Source of the DNA: Treponema sp. UBA7570
GTDB lineage: Bacteria > Spirochaetota > Spirochaetia > Treponematales > Treponemataceae
Reading direction: 5' to 3'
Length of the DNA: 32,699 nucleotides
Assembly (NCBI GenBank): GCA_002477955.1
Contig: DLLE01000004.1
Span: 2,777 to 35,475, forward strand
Each line of letters opens with the position of its first letter. Position 1 is the first letter of the stretch. Made by a program: the position numbers and the translations under genes. Shown piece by piece: positions 24,161 to 31,058 of the stretch. The notes under the pieces were generated by a model that was not told the DNA's origin, ran no database searches, and saw nothing but the letters and a program-made list of their open reading frames with translations.

Positions 24161-25237
24161 CTATTGTCTCGCCATCTTAAGGAAGCGTTCCATGCCATTC
24201 TTTTTGGCAAACTCGTCCTGAATAGGAAGAGCAATAGCTTTGAATGCTGCTGTGTCGATGTCGCTGTTTTCTACAACAACTGCTCCTTCAGCAATAGTTT
24301 TTGCTTTAGAACCAGATGCCTGTTCAAAAGTCTTTTGGCGTTCAACCTGTGTAGCGTAAGCGGCGGCCTGTTCAATCCACTTTTTCTGCGATGGAGTAAG
24401 CTTATTGAAGAAATCTCCGTTTACAAGCATAAGGCGGGTTGTAAAGTCGTGTTCTGTTTCGCAGATATATTTTCCGTTTTTTGCCTTGTGATGATTTTTT
24501 AAGCTCATATTTGTGTAGTCGTTTTCTGCAGAATCAACTTTTCCAGTGTTCAAAGCATCGTAAAGAACGCCCCAGCCGACTGAAGCAGGAATTGCGCCGC
24601 AGCCTTTCCAGAACTGCTGCTGAACTGGCGAGCTTCCGATTCGGATTGTCATGCCTTTTAAATCTTTTGGAGAATGAATTGGTTTTTTACCATAATAGTT
24701 TCTTACGCCGGCAGACCAGTATCCAAGAATCTGAATTTTGCCGTTTGTTTTCTGGTTTACGATTCCTGCAAGCTCTGAGCCGAACGGACCGTCCAGAACT
24801 TTTCCCCAGTGCGCAAAATTGTTAAAAAGATAGTTGAGCGAGAAAATGTCAACTTCTGCGACGCCAAGACTCGTAAGGTATCCTGGAGAAATTACTACGA
24901 TGTTTGCTTCTCCGCTCTGGAGCTTTTTAAAAAGCTCGCCTTCGTCTTCGCTCATAGTTCCGTTGTAAAGAGTTGCAGTTGCTCCTCCGCCAGAAACTTG
25001 CTCAAGTTTGTCCTTAAATGCTTTTGCGCCAAAAGTGTAAGGATTGTCATCTGCGGTCTGATTGTGAGCCAGAGAAACTGTAATTTCGAGGGAGCGTGAT
25101 TCAGTTTTTTTTGAAGCAGATGTTTTTGTTTTTGCAGAATCTCTTGAGATTACTTTTCCAGCCCGTGCAGCGTGCATTGAAAATGTTGCCGAAAGCATAA
25201 GTGCTGCAGCAATAACCGATTTTAAATTTTTTTTCAT
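24161..25237 (-). CDS. TRAP transporter solute-binding protein (DctP family), orphan
   Basis: A 358-aa periplasmic protein with a Sec signal (MKKNLKSVIAAALMLSATFS, cut near MHAARA). DctP-family features: SLAHNQTADDNPYTFGAKAF, GELFKKLQSGEANIVVISPG, then KGMTIRIGSSPVQQQFWKGC with the Arg that usually binds the ligand carboxylate, then YDALNTGKVDSAENDYTN and WIEQAAAYATQVERQ. Such proteins bind organic acids such as C4-dicarboxylates or sialic acid. No DctQ/DctM membrane genes are in the window. It is followed directly by a chemoreceptor gene, suggesting a sensing role. The leader holds copy 2 of the 37-bp element that ends in its GGGAG ribosome binding site. Confidence 0.9.
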   Translation of the reverse strand: MKKNLKSVIAAALMLSATFSMHAARAGKVISRDSAKTKTSASKKTESRSLEITVSLAHNQTADDNPYTFGAKAFKDKLEQVSGGGATATLYNGTMSEDEGELFKKLQSGEANIVVISPGYLTSLGVAEVDIFSLNYLFNNFAHWGKVLDGPFGSELAGIVNQKTNGKIQILGYWSAGVRNYYGKKPIHSPKDLKGMTIRIGSSPVQQQFWKGCGAIPASVGWGVLYDALNTGKVDSAENDYTNMSLKNHHKAKNGKYICETEHDFTTRLMLVNGDFFNKLTPSQKKWIEQAAAYATQVERQKTFEQASGSKAKTIAEGAVVVENSDIDTAAFKAIALPIQDEFAKKNGMERFLKMARQ

Positions 25238-25243
25238 TTTAAT

Positions 25244-25290
25244 CTCCCATAAAAAGTCAAGATTAAAACTTCAGTTTTAGAATTGACTTT
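25244..25290 (-). promoter_or_regulatory. 5'-UTR element, copy 2 of 2, within a larger hairpin
   Basis: 25244-25280 matches 5549-5585 at 36 of 37 positions. Here an outer perfect 10-bp stem, AAAAAGTCAA (25251-25260) with TTGACTTTTT (25282-25291), encloses the inner dyad AAAACT-TC-AGTTTT. The ribosome binding site of the TRAP gene lies directly at its 3' end. Confidence 0.7.
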
Positions 25291-25329
25291 TTAAATTGTT
25301 TCGCAACGAAGTGAGAAACAACAGATGAT

Positions 25330-25355
25330 AAGAAAGTTTGCAACGCAAACTTGTA
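25330..25355. repeat. Short perfect hairpin upstream of the TRAP gene
   Basis: AAGTTTGC-AAC-GCAAACTT, next to GTTTC...GAAAC. It is not followed by a clear T run on either strand. The rest of 25292-25490 is very AT-rich and shows no gene. Confidence 0.5.
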
Positions 25356-25490
25356 AAGATAAAAAATTGATTTTTTTAACACATTTTTAATATAAATATA
25401 ATAATTTATAAAAATAACTCTGTCAAAAAAAATAGATTTTGGTCAAAATTTTATAAAAATTAACAAAAATAATTCCAACATACCAGATTA

Positions 25491-25520
25491 TTGACCTCTT
25501 TTTTATTTTTTTTGTAAAAT
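25491..25520 (+). promoter_or_regulatory. Promoter of the 61-aa gene
   Basis: TTGACC (25491-25496), an 18-nt spacer and TAAAAT (25515-25520), about 38 nt before the ATG. Confidence 0.55.
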
Positions 25521-25558
25521 ATGATAGCTTAATTTAAAAAAAAGTGGAGGAACCATCT

Positions 25559-25744
25559 ATGAAAGATGTAGCAGAAGCCTTTGACGATTATTGGAAGACT
25601 CATTTTGAAAACCTTGTTCTTCCTATAAATCAAAAAAGCGAAATGAAAAAAATTGCTTTTCACGCATACAAAGAAGGTTATAAACGATTTGAACGTGAAC
25701 ATCTGACCGAAAAATCAGAAAACAGCGATACATTTTCCGCTTAA
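25559..25744 (+). CDS. Small hypothetical protein, 61 aa
   Basis: Not recognised. ATG 25559 follows GGAGG by 8 nt; an in-frame GTG 15 nt earlier overlaps that binding site and is not used. The 61-aa product is soluble and probably helical: MKDVAEAFDDYWKTHFENLV, then KKIAFHAYKEGYKRFE and an acidic, Ser-rich tail. It has many aromatic and charged residues and no cysteines. The good promoter and binding site argue that it is real. Confidence 0.65.
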   Translation: MKDVAEAFDDYWKTHFENLVLPINQKSEMKKIAFHAYKEGYKRFEREHLTEKSENSDTFSA

Positions 25745-25752
25745 TTTTTATC

Positions 25753-25915
25753 TGGACGAAATTTTTTGTCTAACCGGCTGCTTTGGGTTTGCTCGCGCGC
25801 ATTGCGGCTGTCAATTTTTGTGTCTGCGAACATATTTTCTGCAAAAAAAAACATCAACAGTTTGATATTCATTTTTGACAGCCGCAACTAAAGCCCGCCG
25901 CATCCGGCGTAAGAA
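25753..25915 (+). repeat. Dispersed intergenic repeat, copy R3, with long hairpin
   Basis: The left end (GGACGAAATTTTTTGTCTAA then CCGGC) and right end (GCATCCGGCGTAAG) match the family ends at 136-230. The interior holds a perfect 13-bp inverted repeat, TTGCGGCTGTCAA (25802-25814) and TTGACAGCCGCAA (25875-25887), with a 60-nt loop. It lies between the 3' ends of the 61-aa gene and the MATE gene. Confidence 0.6.
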
Positions 25916-25927
25916 AAACTTAAAAAA

Positions 25928-27310
25928 TTAAATTTCAGGTTTTTCAGTTGTTTTAATTTTTATAAAAATCCATACACCGAGAATTACCGCAAGCATTCCG
26001 CTCAAAAAGTTGCTTATTCCCATTACGATTCCGGCGGATTCGCTTCCGAAATTTGTAAATTTCTGAAGAATAATCAAAACTGGCACCCGGAAAACAAAAA
26101 TTCGGCAAAAATTCATAAAAAGCGTTATTCTTGTTTTTCCAAAACCGTACATGAGCGACAGAACCGAAGCGTTTATTCCAAGAGGAATTGCGCCCCAGGC
26201 TTCCCAACGGTAAATTCCTTTTATCATTTCCTGAAATTTCAGGTTGTCTCCTGCAAAAAATTTCGAAATCTGTTCAAGGCACAAAAGGGAAATACTCATC
26301 AAAACAACTCCAATGATAAGGTTGCAGATAAGTTCGCACCAAAAGGCTTTGATTGTCCTGTTAAATTTTTTGGCTCCGCGGTTTTGGCTTATTACGGCGC
26401 TTCCGCCTTCCTGAAAACCATTTTGAGGCATAGTCGTAATTCCGCCGATGTTGTTAGAAATTCCGAGGGCGCCGACTGTCTGCGGTCCATAAACCGTGCA
26501 CATTGAATTTACGATTACTTTTCCCATTGCAAAAGCCGCTTTTTCGATTATTACAGGAATTGAAAGTTTGAGCATTGGATTTACAATTTCACTTTTAAAC
26601 GAAACCGCTTTTGCCGAAAAACTGAAAAGATTGCCTTTTTTTGTCATTACAACAATTGCTGTAAAAAGAACCGTCAGCTGCGAAATCAAGGTTGCAACTG
26701 CAATCGCTGTAATTCCAAGACGAAAAATATATACGAAGATTGCCGTCAATGCGAGCTTTGAGGCGACGATTCCCATATTCATATAAAGAATTCTTTTTGA
26801 ATTTCCGCGCGCGCGTTCAATCGAAATGTATATGTTGTTAAAAAATGTTATTACAAGCGCAAGAATTTCGATTCTAAAGTAAGTGCTTCCTATCAAAATA
26901 AATTCTTCAGGAGTTTTCATAAAACGTAAAAATGCAGAAGCTGCCGGCAAAAGAAAGAGCAAAATTGCGCTGCCCAAAATTGCGCACATTGCAACCATTG
27001 TGGAAACTCTCTTGCTTACGAGTTCCCAGTCTCCAGCACCGTACGCTTCGCTTACTTTTATGCTCGCGCCGACTGCAAGACCGCTTCCAAGTGCGGAAAG
27101 CATAATCTGAATCTGGCCAATGTACGCAACCGAAGAAACTGCCGTTGCAGAAATATGCGCGGCCATCATCGTGTCGAAGACTTTAAAAATTTGTGTAAGG
27201 CTCTGGTACAGGGCGAGCGGAATGCAGACATAAAGAATTACATGAAACATATTTCCGTTTAGGGAAAATTCACGGAATTTTTCGTCTTTTTTTGAAAGTT
27301 GAACACTCAT
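25928..27310 (-). CDS. MATE family multidrug/cation efflux transporter
   Basis: A 460-aa inner-membrane protein with about 12 hydrophobic segments in two homologous halves. The first half carries the typical MATE run IPLALYQSLTQIFKVFDTMM, AYIGQIQIMLSALGSGLAVG and a cytoplasmic AYGAGDWELVSKRV loop; the second half shows EGGSAVISQNRGAKKFNRTI, the matching position. It would export cationic compounds in exchange for Na+ or H+; substrates unknown. AAAGGACG precedes the ATG. It is divergent from an AraC regulator across 148 bp and is its most likely target. Confidence 0.9.
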   Translation of the reverse strand: MSVQLSKKDEKFREFSLNGNMFHVILYVCIPLALYQSLTQIFKVFDTMMAAHISATAVSSVAYIGQIQIMLSALGSGLAVGASIKVSEAYGAGDWELVSKRVSTMVAMCAILGSAILLFLLPAASAFLRFMKTPEEFILIGSTYFRIEILALVITFFNNIYISIERARGNSKRILYMNMGIVASKLALTAIFVYIFRLGITAIAVATLISQLTVLFTAIVVMTKKGNLFSFSAKAVSFKSEIVNPMLKLSIPVIIEKAAFAMGKVIVNSMCTVYGPQTVGALGISNNIGGITTMPQNGFQEGGSAVISQNRGAKKFNRTIKAFWCELICNLIIGVVLMSISLLCLEQISKFFAGDNLKFQEMIKGIYRWEAWGAIPLGINASVLSLMYGFGKTRITLFMNFCRIFVFRVPVLIILQKFTNFGSESAGIVMGISNFLSGMLAVILGVWIFIKIKTTEKPEI

Positions 27311-27326
27311 TTTTTTCGTCCTTTAT

Positions 27327-27354
27327 ATTTTATTATTTAGATTTTTTAACACAA
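27327..27354 (-). promoter_or_regulatory. Candidate MATE promoter
   Basis: Minus strand TTGTGT (27354-27349), a 16-nt spacer and TAAAAT (27332-27327), about 15 nt before the ATG. Confidence 0.4.
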
Positions 27355-27410
27355 CCTTAATAAATTATATGCCAAAATAAAATGTAAAAAAGCGTGATTT
27401 TTATGAAAGA

Positions 27411-27438
27411 TTGCATTAAACTACAGAAAATTTATGAT
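27411..27438 (+). promoter_or_regulatory. Candidate promoter of the AraC regulator
   Basis: TTGCAT (27411-27416), a 16-nt spacer and TATGAT (27433-27438). The leader to ATG 27459 is only about 14 nt, and no clear ribosome binding site is present. Confidence 0.45.
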
Positions 27439-27458
27439 TATCAAAAAACGGTAAAAAA

Positions 27459-28322
27459 ATGAACCAGAAAGTATTTGATAATGCACGAAACGCATTTTAC
27501 CGCGACACTGTAAAGGATTTTGACATAGTTTTTAAGAACAAAGAAGTTTCGATGGGAAACAGCCATTATCATCCGTATTTTGAAATTTGCTGCGTAAAAA
27601 AAGGACAGTGCAGAATTTTTGTCGACCACAATCTTTTTTTTGTGAATGAAGGCGAAATTGTAATTCTTCCGCCGTCAACCTTGCACAGAAATCAATATGA
27701 AAAAGAAATGCCGGCGGAAAGAGTCAATTTGAGTTTTACTCAGGAATTTGTCGAGCCTTTTTTGCGTCTTCTTATGCCGAATTTTTTAGGAAAAACTATG
27801 GTTTTGGGAAAGATGAGCTTTTCTGGAAAAGAAAGAAGAGAATTTTTTTATGTTTTGGATTTGCTTTTAAAAGAAAAAGAAAAAAGCGATTTTTACAGCG
27901 GCTTGAACATTCACGGACTGATTCTTAGTCTTTTTTCTATGATTGGACGCAACGGAAGCAATATAAAAAAAGAAGAGCTTATTGATCAGACGACGGCTTC
28001 GGTTCAGAAAGCTGCAAAATTTATTTTTGAAAACTATGCGCAAAAAATTACACTTAACGAGGCTGCTGGAATTGCAGGAATGTGCAGCACATATTTTTCT
28101 AGAAAATTTATGGAAGTGACAGGCTATGGTTTTAAGGAATACCTGACAAACGTGCGCATAAAGCGAAGCCAGGAAATGCTTATAACTGGAAAACTGACCG
28201 TAACGCAGATTGCTTTTGCCTGTGGCTTTGCCGATGCGAATTATTTTGGCGATGCGTTTAGAAAATGCACTGGCTGTTCTCCCAGAGAGTTTCGTAAAAA
28301 GTACAATCTGCCTGAAATTTAA
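27459..28322 (+). CDS. AraC family transcriptional regulator with cupin domain
   Basis: A 287-aa protein. The N-terminal cupin-like sensor, about 20-120, contains NSHYHPYFEICCVKKGQCRI and EGEIVILPPSTLHRNQ, the usual sugar/effector-binding jelly roll. The C-terminal double helix-turn-helix, about 185-285, has ITLNEAAGIAGMCSTYFSRK, FKEYLTNVRIKRSQEMLI and the AraC signature ending GCSPREFRKKYN. It is divergent from the MATE gene. The effector is unknown. Confidence 0.93.
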   Translation: MNQKVFDNARNAFYRDTVKDFDIVFKNKEVSMGNSHYHPYFEICCVKKGQCRIFVDHNLFFVNEGEIVILPPSTLHRNQYEKEMPAERVNLSFTQEFVEPFLRLLMPNFLGKTMVLGKMSFSGKERREFFYVLDLLLKEKEKSDFYSGLNIHGLILSLFSMIGRNGSNIKKEELIDQTTASVQKAAKFIFENYAQKITLNEAAGIAGMCSTYFSRKFMEVTGYGFKEYLTNVRIKRSQEMLITGKLTVTQIAFACGFADANYFGDAFRKCTGCSPREFRKKYNLPEI

Positions 28323-28357
28323 AAAGAAAAATAGATTTTTTATAACAATTTTTTTAT

Positions 28358-28386
28358 TTTACGGGCATGGAATACCGTGTTAGTAT
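28358..28386 (+). promoter_or_regulatory. Promoter of the intergenic RNA
   Basis: TTTACG (28358-28363), a 17-nt spacer and TAGTAT (28381-28386), with TGT just before the -10 box (extended -10). Predicted start near 28393. Confidence 0.55.
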
Positions 28387-28446
28387 TAAATCGTGGTCAG
28401 GAAAGAGATGAGGACTTAGCACCGGCCGCACGTAGAGGAGACGCTT

Positions 28447-28491
28447 ATGTTGCCGACAAAAATATCAGACCTTTTAGAGGTCAAAAACTAG
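28447..28491 (+). other. Possible 14-aa micro-ORF inside the intergenic RNA
   Basis: ATG to TAG encoding MLPTKISDLLEVKN, with GGAG 6 nt upstream in the loop of the preceding hairpin. Too short to judge by composition; real translation is uncertain. Confidence 0.25.
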
Positions 28492-28569
28492 ACATAATCT
28501 ACCTGCAGTTACGCAGGAACTGAATATTGTGCCAACAGACTAAATGTGTTTTGTATGGCGTTTATACAT

Positions 28570-28594
28570 ACCGGGATGAGCTCCCGGTTTTTTT
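28570..28594 (+). terminator. Intrinsic terminator of the intergenic RNA
   Basis: ACCGGG-ATGAGCT-CCCGGT followed by seven T. Confidence 0.9.
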
Positions 28595-28681
28595 GTTTTA
28601 AACTGAGTTTTTGTTTTTTGAAATTACCAGAAAATCCGCAATTTGTGTTTTTGGAAGAAAATTGTTTATGAACAAAAAAAA

Positions 28682-28800
28682 TTAGCCCTGGCTGTAGCAA
28701 CGAAGTTGAGGCGGATGCTGAGTTTTGCGAAGCTGCCGCCTCAATGGAGCGGAAGCGGAATTGCGAAAGACGGGTTTGACAAAAAATTGCGCTCCAGAAT
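28682..28800 (-). repeat. Dispersed intergenic repeat, copy R4, inverted
   Basis: Read on the minus strand it has the family ends: GGAGCGCAATTTTTTGTCAA then ACCCGTC on the left, and GTTGCTACAGCCAGGGCTAA on the right. Its interior has a perfect 9-bp stem, TTGAGGCGG (28706-28714) with CCGCCTCAA (28736-28744). It lies upstream of the acidic protein gene. Confidence 0.6.
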
Positions 28801-28874
28801 AGCTCACCTTTAAATAAGATTTTATATGCAAGTTTGGCGTTGTTTATGTTATCATAAGTTTTGAGGTAAGAATT

Positions 28875-29141
28875 ATGTTTGATGATGATATTTATACTAC
28901 TGGCGATGATGATTTGGACGATTTTGATTACTATGTTTCTTACATCAAGGCTTTGGAAGAGGAGCTGGTAAGCAAAGGCGACATTGTGCGTGAACTTATG
29001 GATGAATTTGACATTGAAAAGGACGAGGCTGTAAAAATTCTGAAAAAGTATCTGCGGGAAAAGTCTGACGATGATGATGACGATGAAGAAGATGACATTG
29101 TTGAGGACGATGATTATAGCGATGGAAACAGGGAAAATTAA
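28875..29141 (+). CDS. Small, highly acidic hypothetical protein
   Basis: An 88-aa protein of unknown function with GAGG 9 nt before ATG. An acidic N-terminus (MFDDDIYTTGDDDLDDFDYY) leads to a helical middle, LVSKGDIVRELMDEFDIEKD then EAVKILKKYLREK, which has the spacing of a small helix-turn-helix. A tail of almost only Asp and Glu follows. The layout, a small folded domain plus an acidic tail, recalls the delta subunit of RNA polymerase in Firmicutes, but the sequence is not convincingly related. Just upstream of the glycine riboswitch unit. Confidence 0.72.
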   Translation: MFDDDIYTTGDDDLDDFDYYVSYIKALEEELVSKGDIVRELMDEFDIEKDEAVKILKKYLREKSDDDDDDEEDDIVEDDDYSDGNREN

Positions 29142-29161
29142 TCGTTAAAATATAAAAGCTC

Positions 29162-29190
29162 TTGTAAAAAGCTTGTCATATTGGTAATCT
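29162..29190 (+). promoter_or_regulatory. Candidate promoter of the glycine riboswitch transcript
   Basis: TTGTAA (29162-29167), a 17-nt spacer and TAATCT (29185-29190). The leader to the symporter start would be about 215 nt. Confidence 0.45.
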
Positions 29191-29214
29191 TATAAATGAA
29201 GGCGGGTGCGTTGT

Positions 29215-29314
29215 ACCTAAGCCATCTCTCTGGAGAGTCCTTGTAATGTGGCAAGGCGCCGAAGGGTTAAGGTTATAAGAACCGATATCTCAGGCAAACG
29301 GACGGAGCTTAAAA
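29215..29314 (+). promoter_or_regulatory. Glycine riboswitch aptamer (single)
   Basis: The conserved glycine core is present: GGAGAG (29232-29237), GGCGCCGAAGGG (29255-29266) and ATCTCAGGCAAACGGAC (29287-29303). Hairpins CCTTG/CAAGG and GGTT/AACC fill the variable arms, and AAGC/GCTT can close the outer stem. Only one aptamer is seen; there is no second core up- or downstream, so it is a singlet type. The adjoining gene is an alanine/glycine symporter, which agrees. Confidence 0.93.
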
Positions 29315-29332
29315 AAGTTCTACTCACTCTAG

Positions 29333-29366
29333 AGAGCCTGCCCGATGAGACAGGCTCTATTTTTTT
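29333..29366 (+). terminator. Terminator of the glycine riboswitch expression platform
   Basis: AGAGCCTG (29333-29340) pairs with CAGGCTCT (29351-29358), followed by a T run. CTCTCTGGAG (29226-29235) in the aptamer can instead pair with CTCTAGAGAG (29327-29336), which would break the terminator. Confidence 0.9.
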
Positions 29367-29412
29367 CTCTGCGCTAGTTTTGCAGGGATTTTTTATTCTC
29401 AAGGAGAACACT

Positions 29413-30933
29413 ATGACTTCATCGGTGTTCACAAAAATCAATTCTGTTTTAGATGCTATTGACGGTTTTGTGTGGGGACTTCCTCTCATAATTCTGATTC
29501 TTGCAACCGGCATCTTTTTGACAATTAGGCTTAGAGGCGTTCAGTTCTCTCAGCTCAAATTTGCAATTAAATCTATTTTCCGCAAATCTGATTCAAAAGA
29601 GGGAGGAGAACTTTCTTCTTTTAAGAGCCTTTGTACTGCGCTTTCTGCAACAATTGGAACTGGAAACATTGTCGGTGTTGCTACCGCCATTGCGCTTGGC
29701 GGACCTGGTGCGCTTTTCTGGATGTGGCTTGCCGCGCTTTTGGGAATGGCCACAAAATATTCTGAATGTCTTTTAGCTATTCATTTCCGTGAAGAAAAAG
29801 CAGACGGCCATATTCTCGGCGGTCCTTTCTACACTTGTGAAAAAGGAGTTGGCGCAAAATTCCCTCGTCTTGGAAAAGTTCTCGCAATTTTGTTTGCAAT
29901 CTTCGGAACTATGGTTGGTTTGTTTGGAATCGGAACTTTCAGTCAGGTAAATTCAATCACGACCGCAGTTGAAACATTCTCTTCTACTGTTGTCGGCGGT
30001 GCCGCTCTCGCTACTGTTTCAATTCCTGGAATTGGAACATATTCTGTTGTTGTAGTAATTGCTTCTATTGTTCTTGCAATTTTGGCCGCGCTCGTAATCA
30101 TTGGCGGTCTTAAAAGAATTTCAAATGTTGCGGCTGTAATTGTTCCTGCAATGGCTGTTGTTTATTTTGTGTTTGGTGTTTTTGCAGTTTCTTGCAATAT
30201 TTCTCATGTTACAGAGGCTTTTGAGAGAATCTTCCAGGGCGCATTTGGCTTTAAGGCTGTTGCCGGTGGCGCTGTAGGCGCAATGATTGTTGCAATGCAG
30301 AAAGGTATTGCCCGCGGTATTTTCTCGAACGAAGCCGGACTTGGTTCAGCTCCAATTGCTGCTTCTGCTGCAAAGGTTGATTATGCGGTTCAGCAGGGAA
30401 TTATCTCAATGACTGGAACTTTCTTTGATACAATCGTAATCTGTACAATCACAGGTCTTACAATTGTAATCGGTGGAATTTTGAATCCTGAAATTCTTGA
30501 CCCTGAAAAATTCCAGGGATTTGCAATTACAAACGCTGCATTCCACGCTTTGCTTCCACGCATTCCTGGCGTTGTAATTTCGTTTGTTTTGATGGCCTGC
30601 CTTATTTTGTTTGCATTTACGACAATATTGGGCTGGGATTATTATTCAGAACGCTGTATCGAATATCTTTCTAAAGGAAAAATGGCTCCAGTAAAAATCT
30701 ACCGTTGGCTTTATATTGCCGCTATTTTTATCGGTCCTTATATGACTGTAAGCGCTGTTTGGACAATTGCCGACATCGTAAACGGACTAATGGCAATTCC
30801 AAATATTATTTCTCTTCTCATTTTGAACGGAATTATCGTAAAACTTACAGCAGATTATTTCTCTGGAAAGCGCATCTATTCAATTGGATACGATTTTTGG
30901 AACAATCCTGTTGCTGACTCAGAACAAAACTAA
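29413..30933 (+). CDS. AGCS family alanine/glycine:cation symporter
   Basis: A 506-aa inner-membrane protein with about 11 segments. The AGCS/AlsT signature is clear: GVQFSQLKFAIKSIF, SFKSLCTALSATIGTGNIVG then VATAIALGGPGALFWMW, and later RGIFSNEAGLGSAPIAASAA. It imports glycine or alanine with Na+ or H+. The start at 29413 follows AAGGAG; the longer frame from 29248 runs through the riboswitch and is false. Expression should be set by the glycine riboswitch and terminator just upstream. It is a single-gene unit. Confidence 0.95.
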   Translation: MTSSVFTKINSVLDAIDGFVWGLPLIILILATGIFLTIRLRGVQFSQLKFAIKSIFRKSDSKEGGELSSFKSLCTALSATIGTGNIVGVATAIALGGPGALFWMWLAALLGMATKYSECLLAIHFREEKADGHILGGPFYTCEKGVGAKFPRLGKVLAILFAIFGTMVGLFGIGTFSQVNSITTAVETFSSTVVGGAALATVSIPGIGTYSVVVVIASIVLAILAALVIIGGLKRISNVAAVIVPAMAVVYFVFGVFAVSCNISHVTEAFERIFQGAFGFKAVAGGAVGAMIVAMQKGIARGIFSNEAGLGSAPIAASAAKVDYAVQQGIISMTGTFFDTIVICTITGLTIVIGGILNPEILDPEKFQGFAITNAAFHALLPRIPGVVISFVLMACLILFAFTTILGWDYYSERCIEYLSKGKMAPVKIYRWLYIAAIFIGPYMTVSAVWTIADIVNGLMAIPNIISLLILNGIIVKLTADYFSGKRIYSIGYDFWNNPVADSEQN

Positions 30934-30963
30934 AAAAATAGAGTTCAGTTAAAAAATGGAAAA

Positions 30964-31002
30964 TTTCCCCGGAAGGCAGAAGCTTTTCGGGGATTTTTTT
31001 TG
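30964..31002 (+). terminator. Intrinsic terminator of the symporter gene
   Basis: TTTCCCCGGAAG pairs with CTTTTCGGGGA across a short loop, followed by eight T. Confidence 0.88.
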
Positions 31003-31023
31003 ACAAAATTTTTTGAACGAATT

Positions 31024-31052
31024 TTGCTGTAAAAAATGTTTTGTGGTAGAAT
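31024..31052 (+). promoter_or_regulatory. Promoter of the DJ-1 family gene, leaderless type
   Basis: TTGCTG (31024-31029), a 17-nt spacer and TAGAAT (31047-31052), only 6 nt before the ATG at 31059. Confidence 0.6.
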
Positions 31053-31058
31053 GAGCCT

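Larger units (their letters stand above)
28393..28594 (+). ncRNA. Probable stand-alone structured RNA, about 200 nt, family unknown
   Basis: A promoter-to-terminator unit with no conventional gene. Hairpins in order: CGGC/GCCG closing 28423-28455 with inner CGT-ACG and an exposed AGAGGAG loop; GACCT-TTTAG-AGGTC (28468-28482); CCTGC-AGTTAC-GCAGG (28502-28517); and the terminator ACCGGG/CCCGGT. It does not fit tmRNA, RNase P, signal recognition particle RNA or any riboswitch class whose conserved core I can recall; a divergent 6S RNA is not excluded on length. It also contains a 14-codon frame (28447-28491) with GGAG 6 nt ahead of ATG, so a leader peptide or dual-function RNA is possible. Confidence 0.6.

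Noticed and set aside
28393..28594. tmRNA, RNase P RNA or signal recognition particle RNA
   Set aside because: Lacks an Ala-tRNA-like acceptor, the GAGGAAAGUCC and ACAGAA cores, and the GGAAGGGAGCA tetraloop region respectively.
29215..29412. A second glycine aptamer in tandem
   Set aside because: Only one GCCGAAGG and one CTCAGGCAAA core are present between 29150 and 29412.
29248..29412. N-terminal extension of the symporter by 55 residues
   Set aside because: It would translate the riboswitch and terminator; AAGGAG sits right before ATG 29413.
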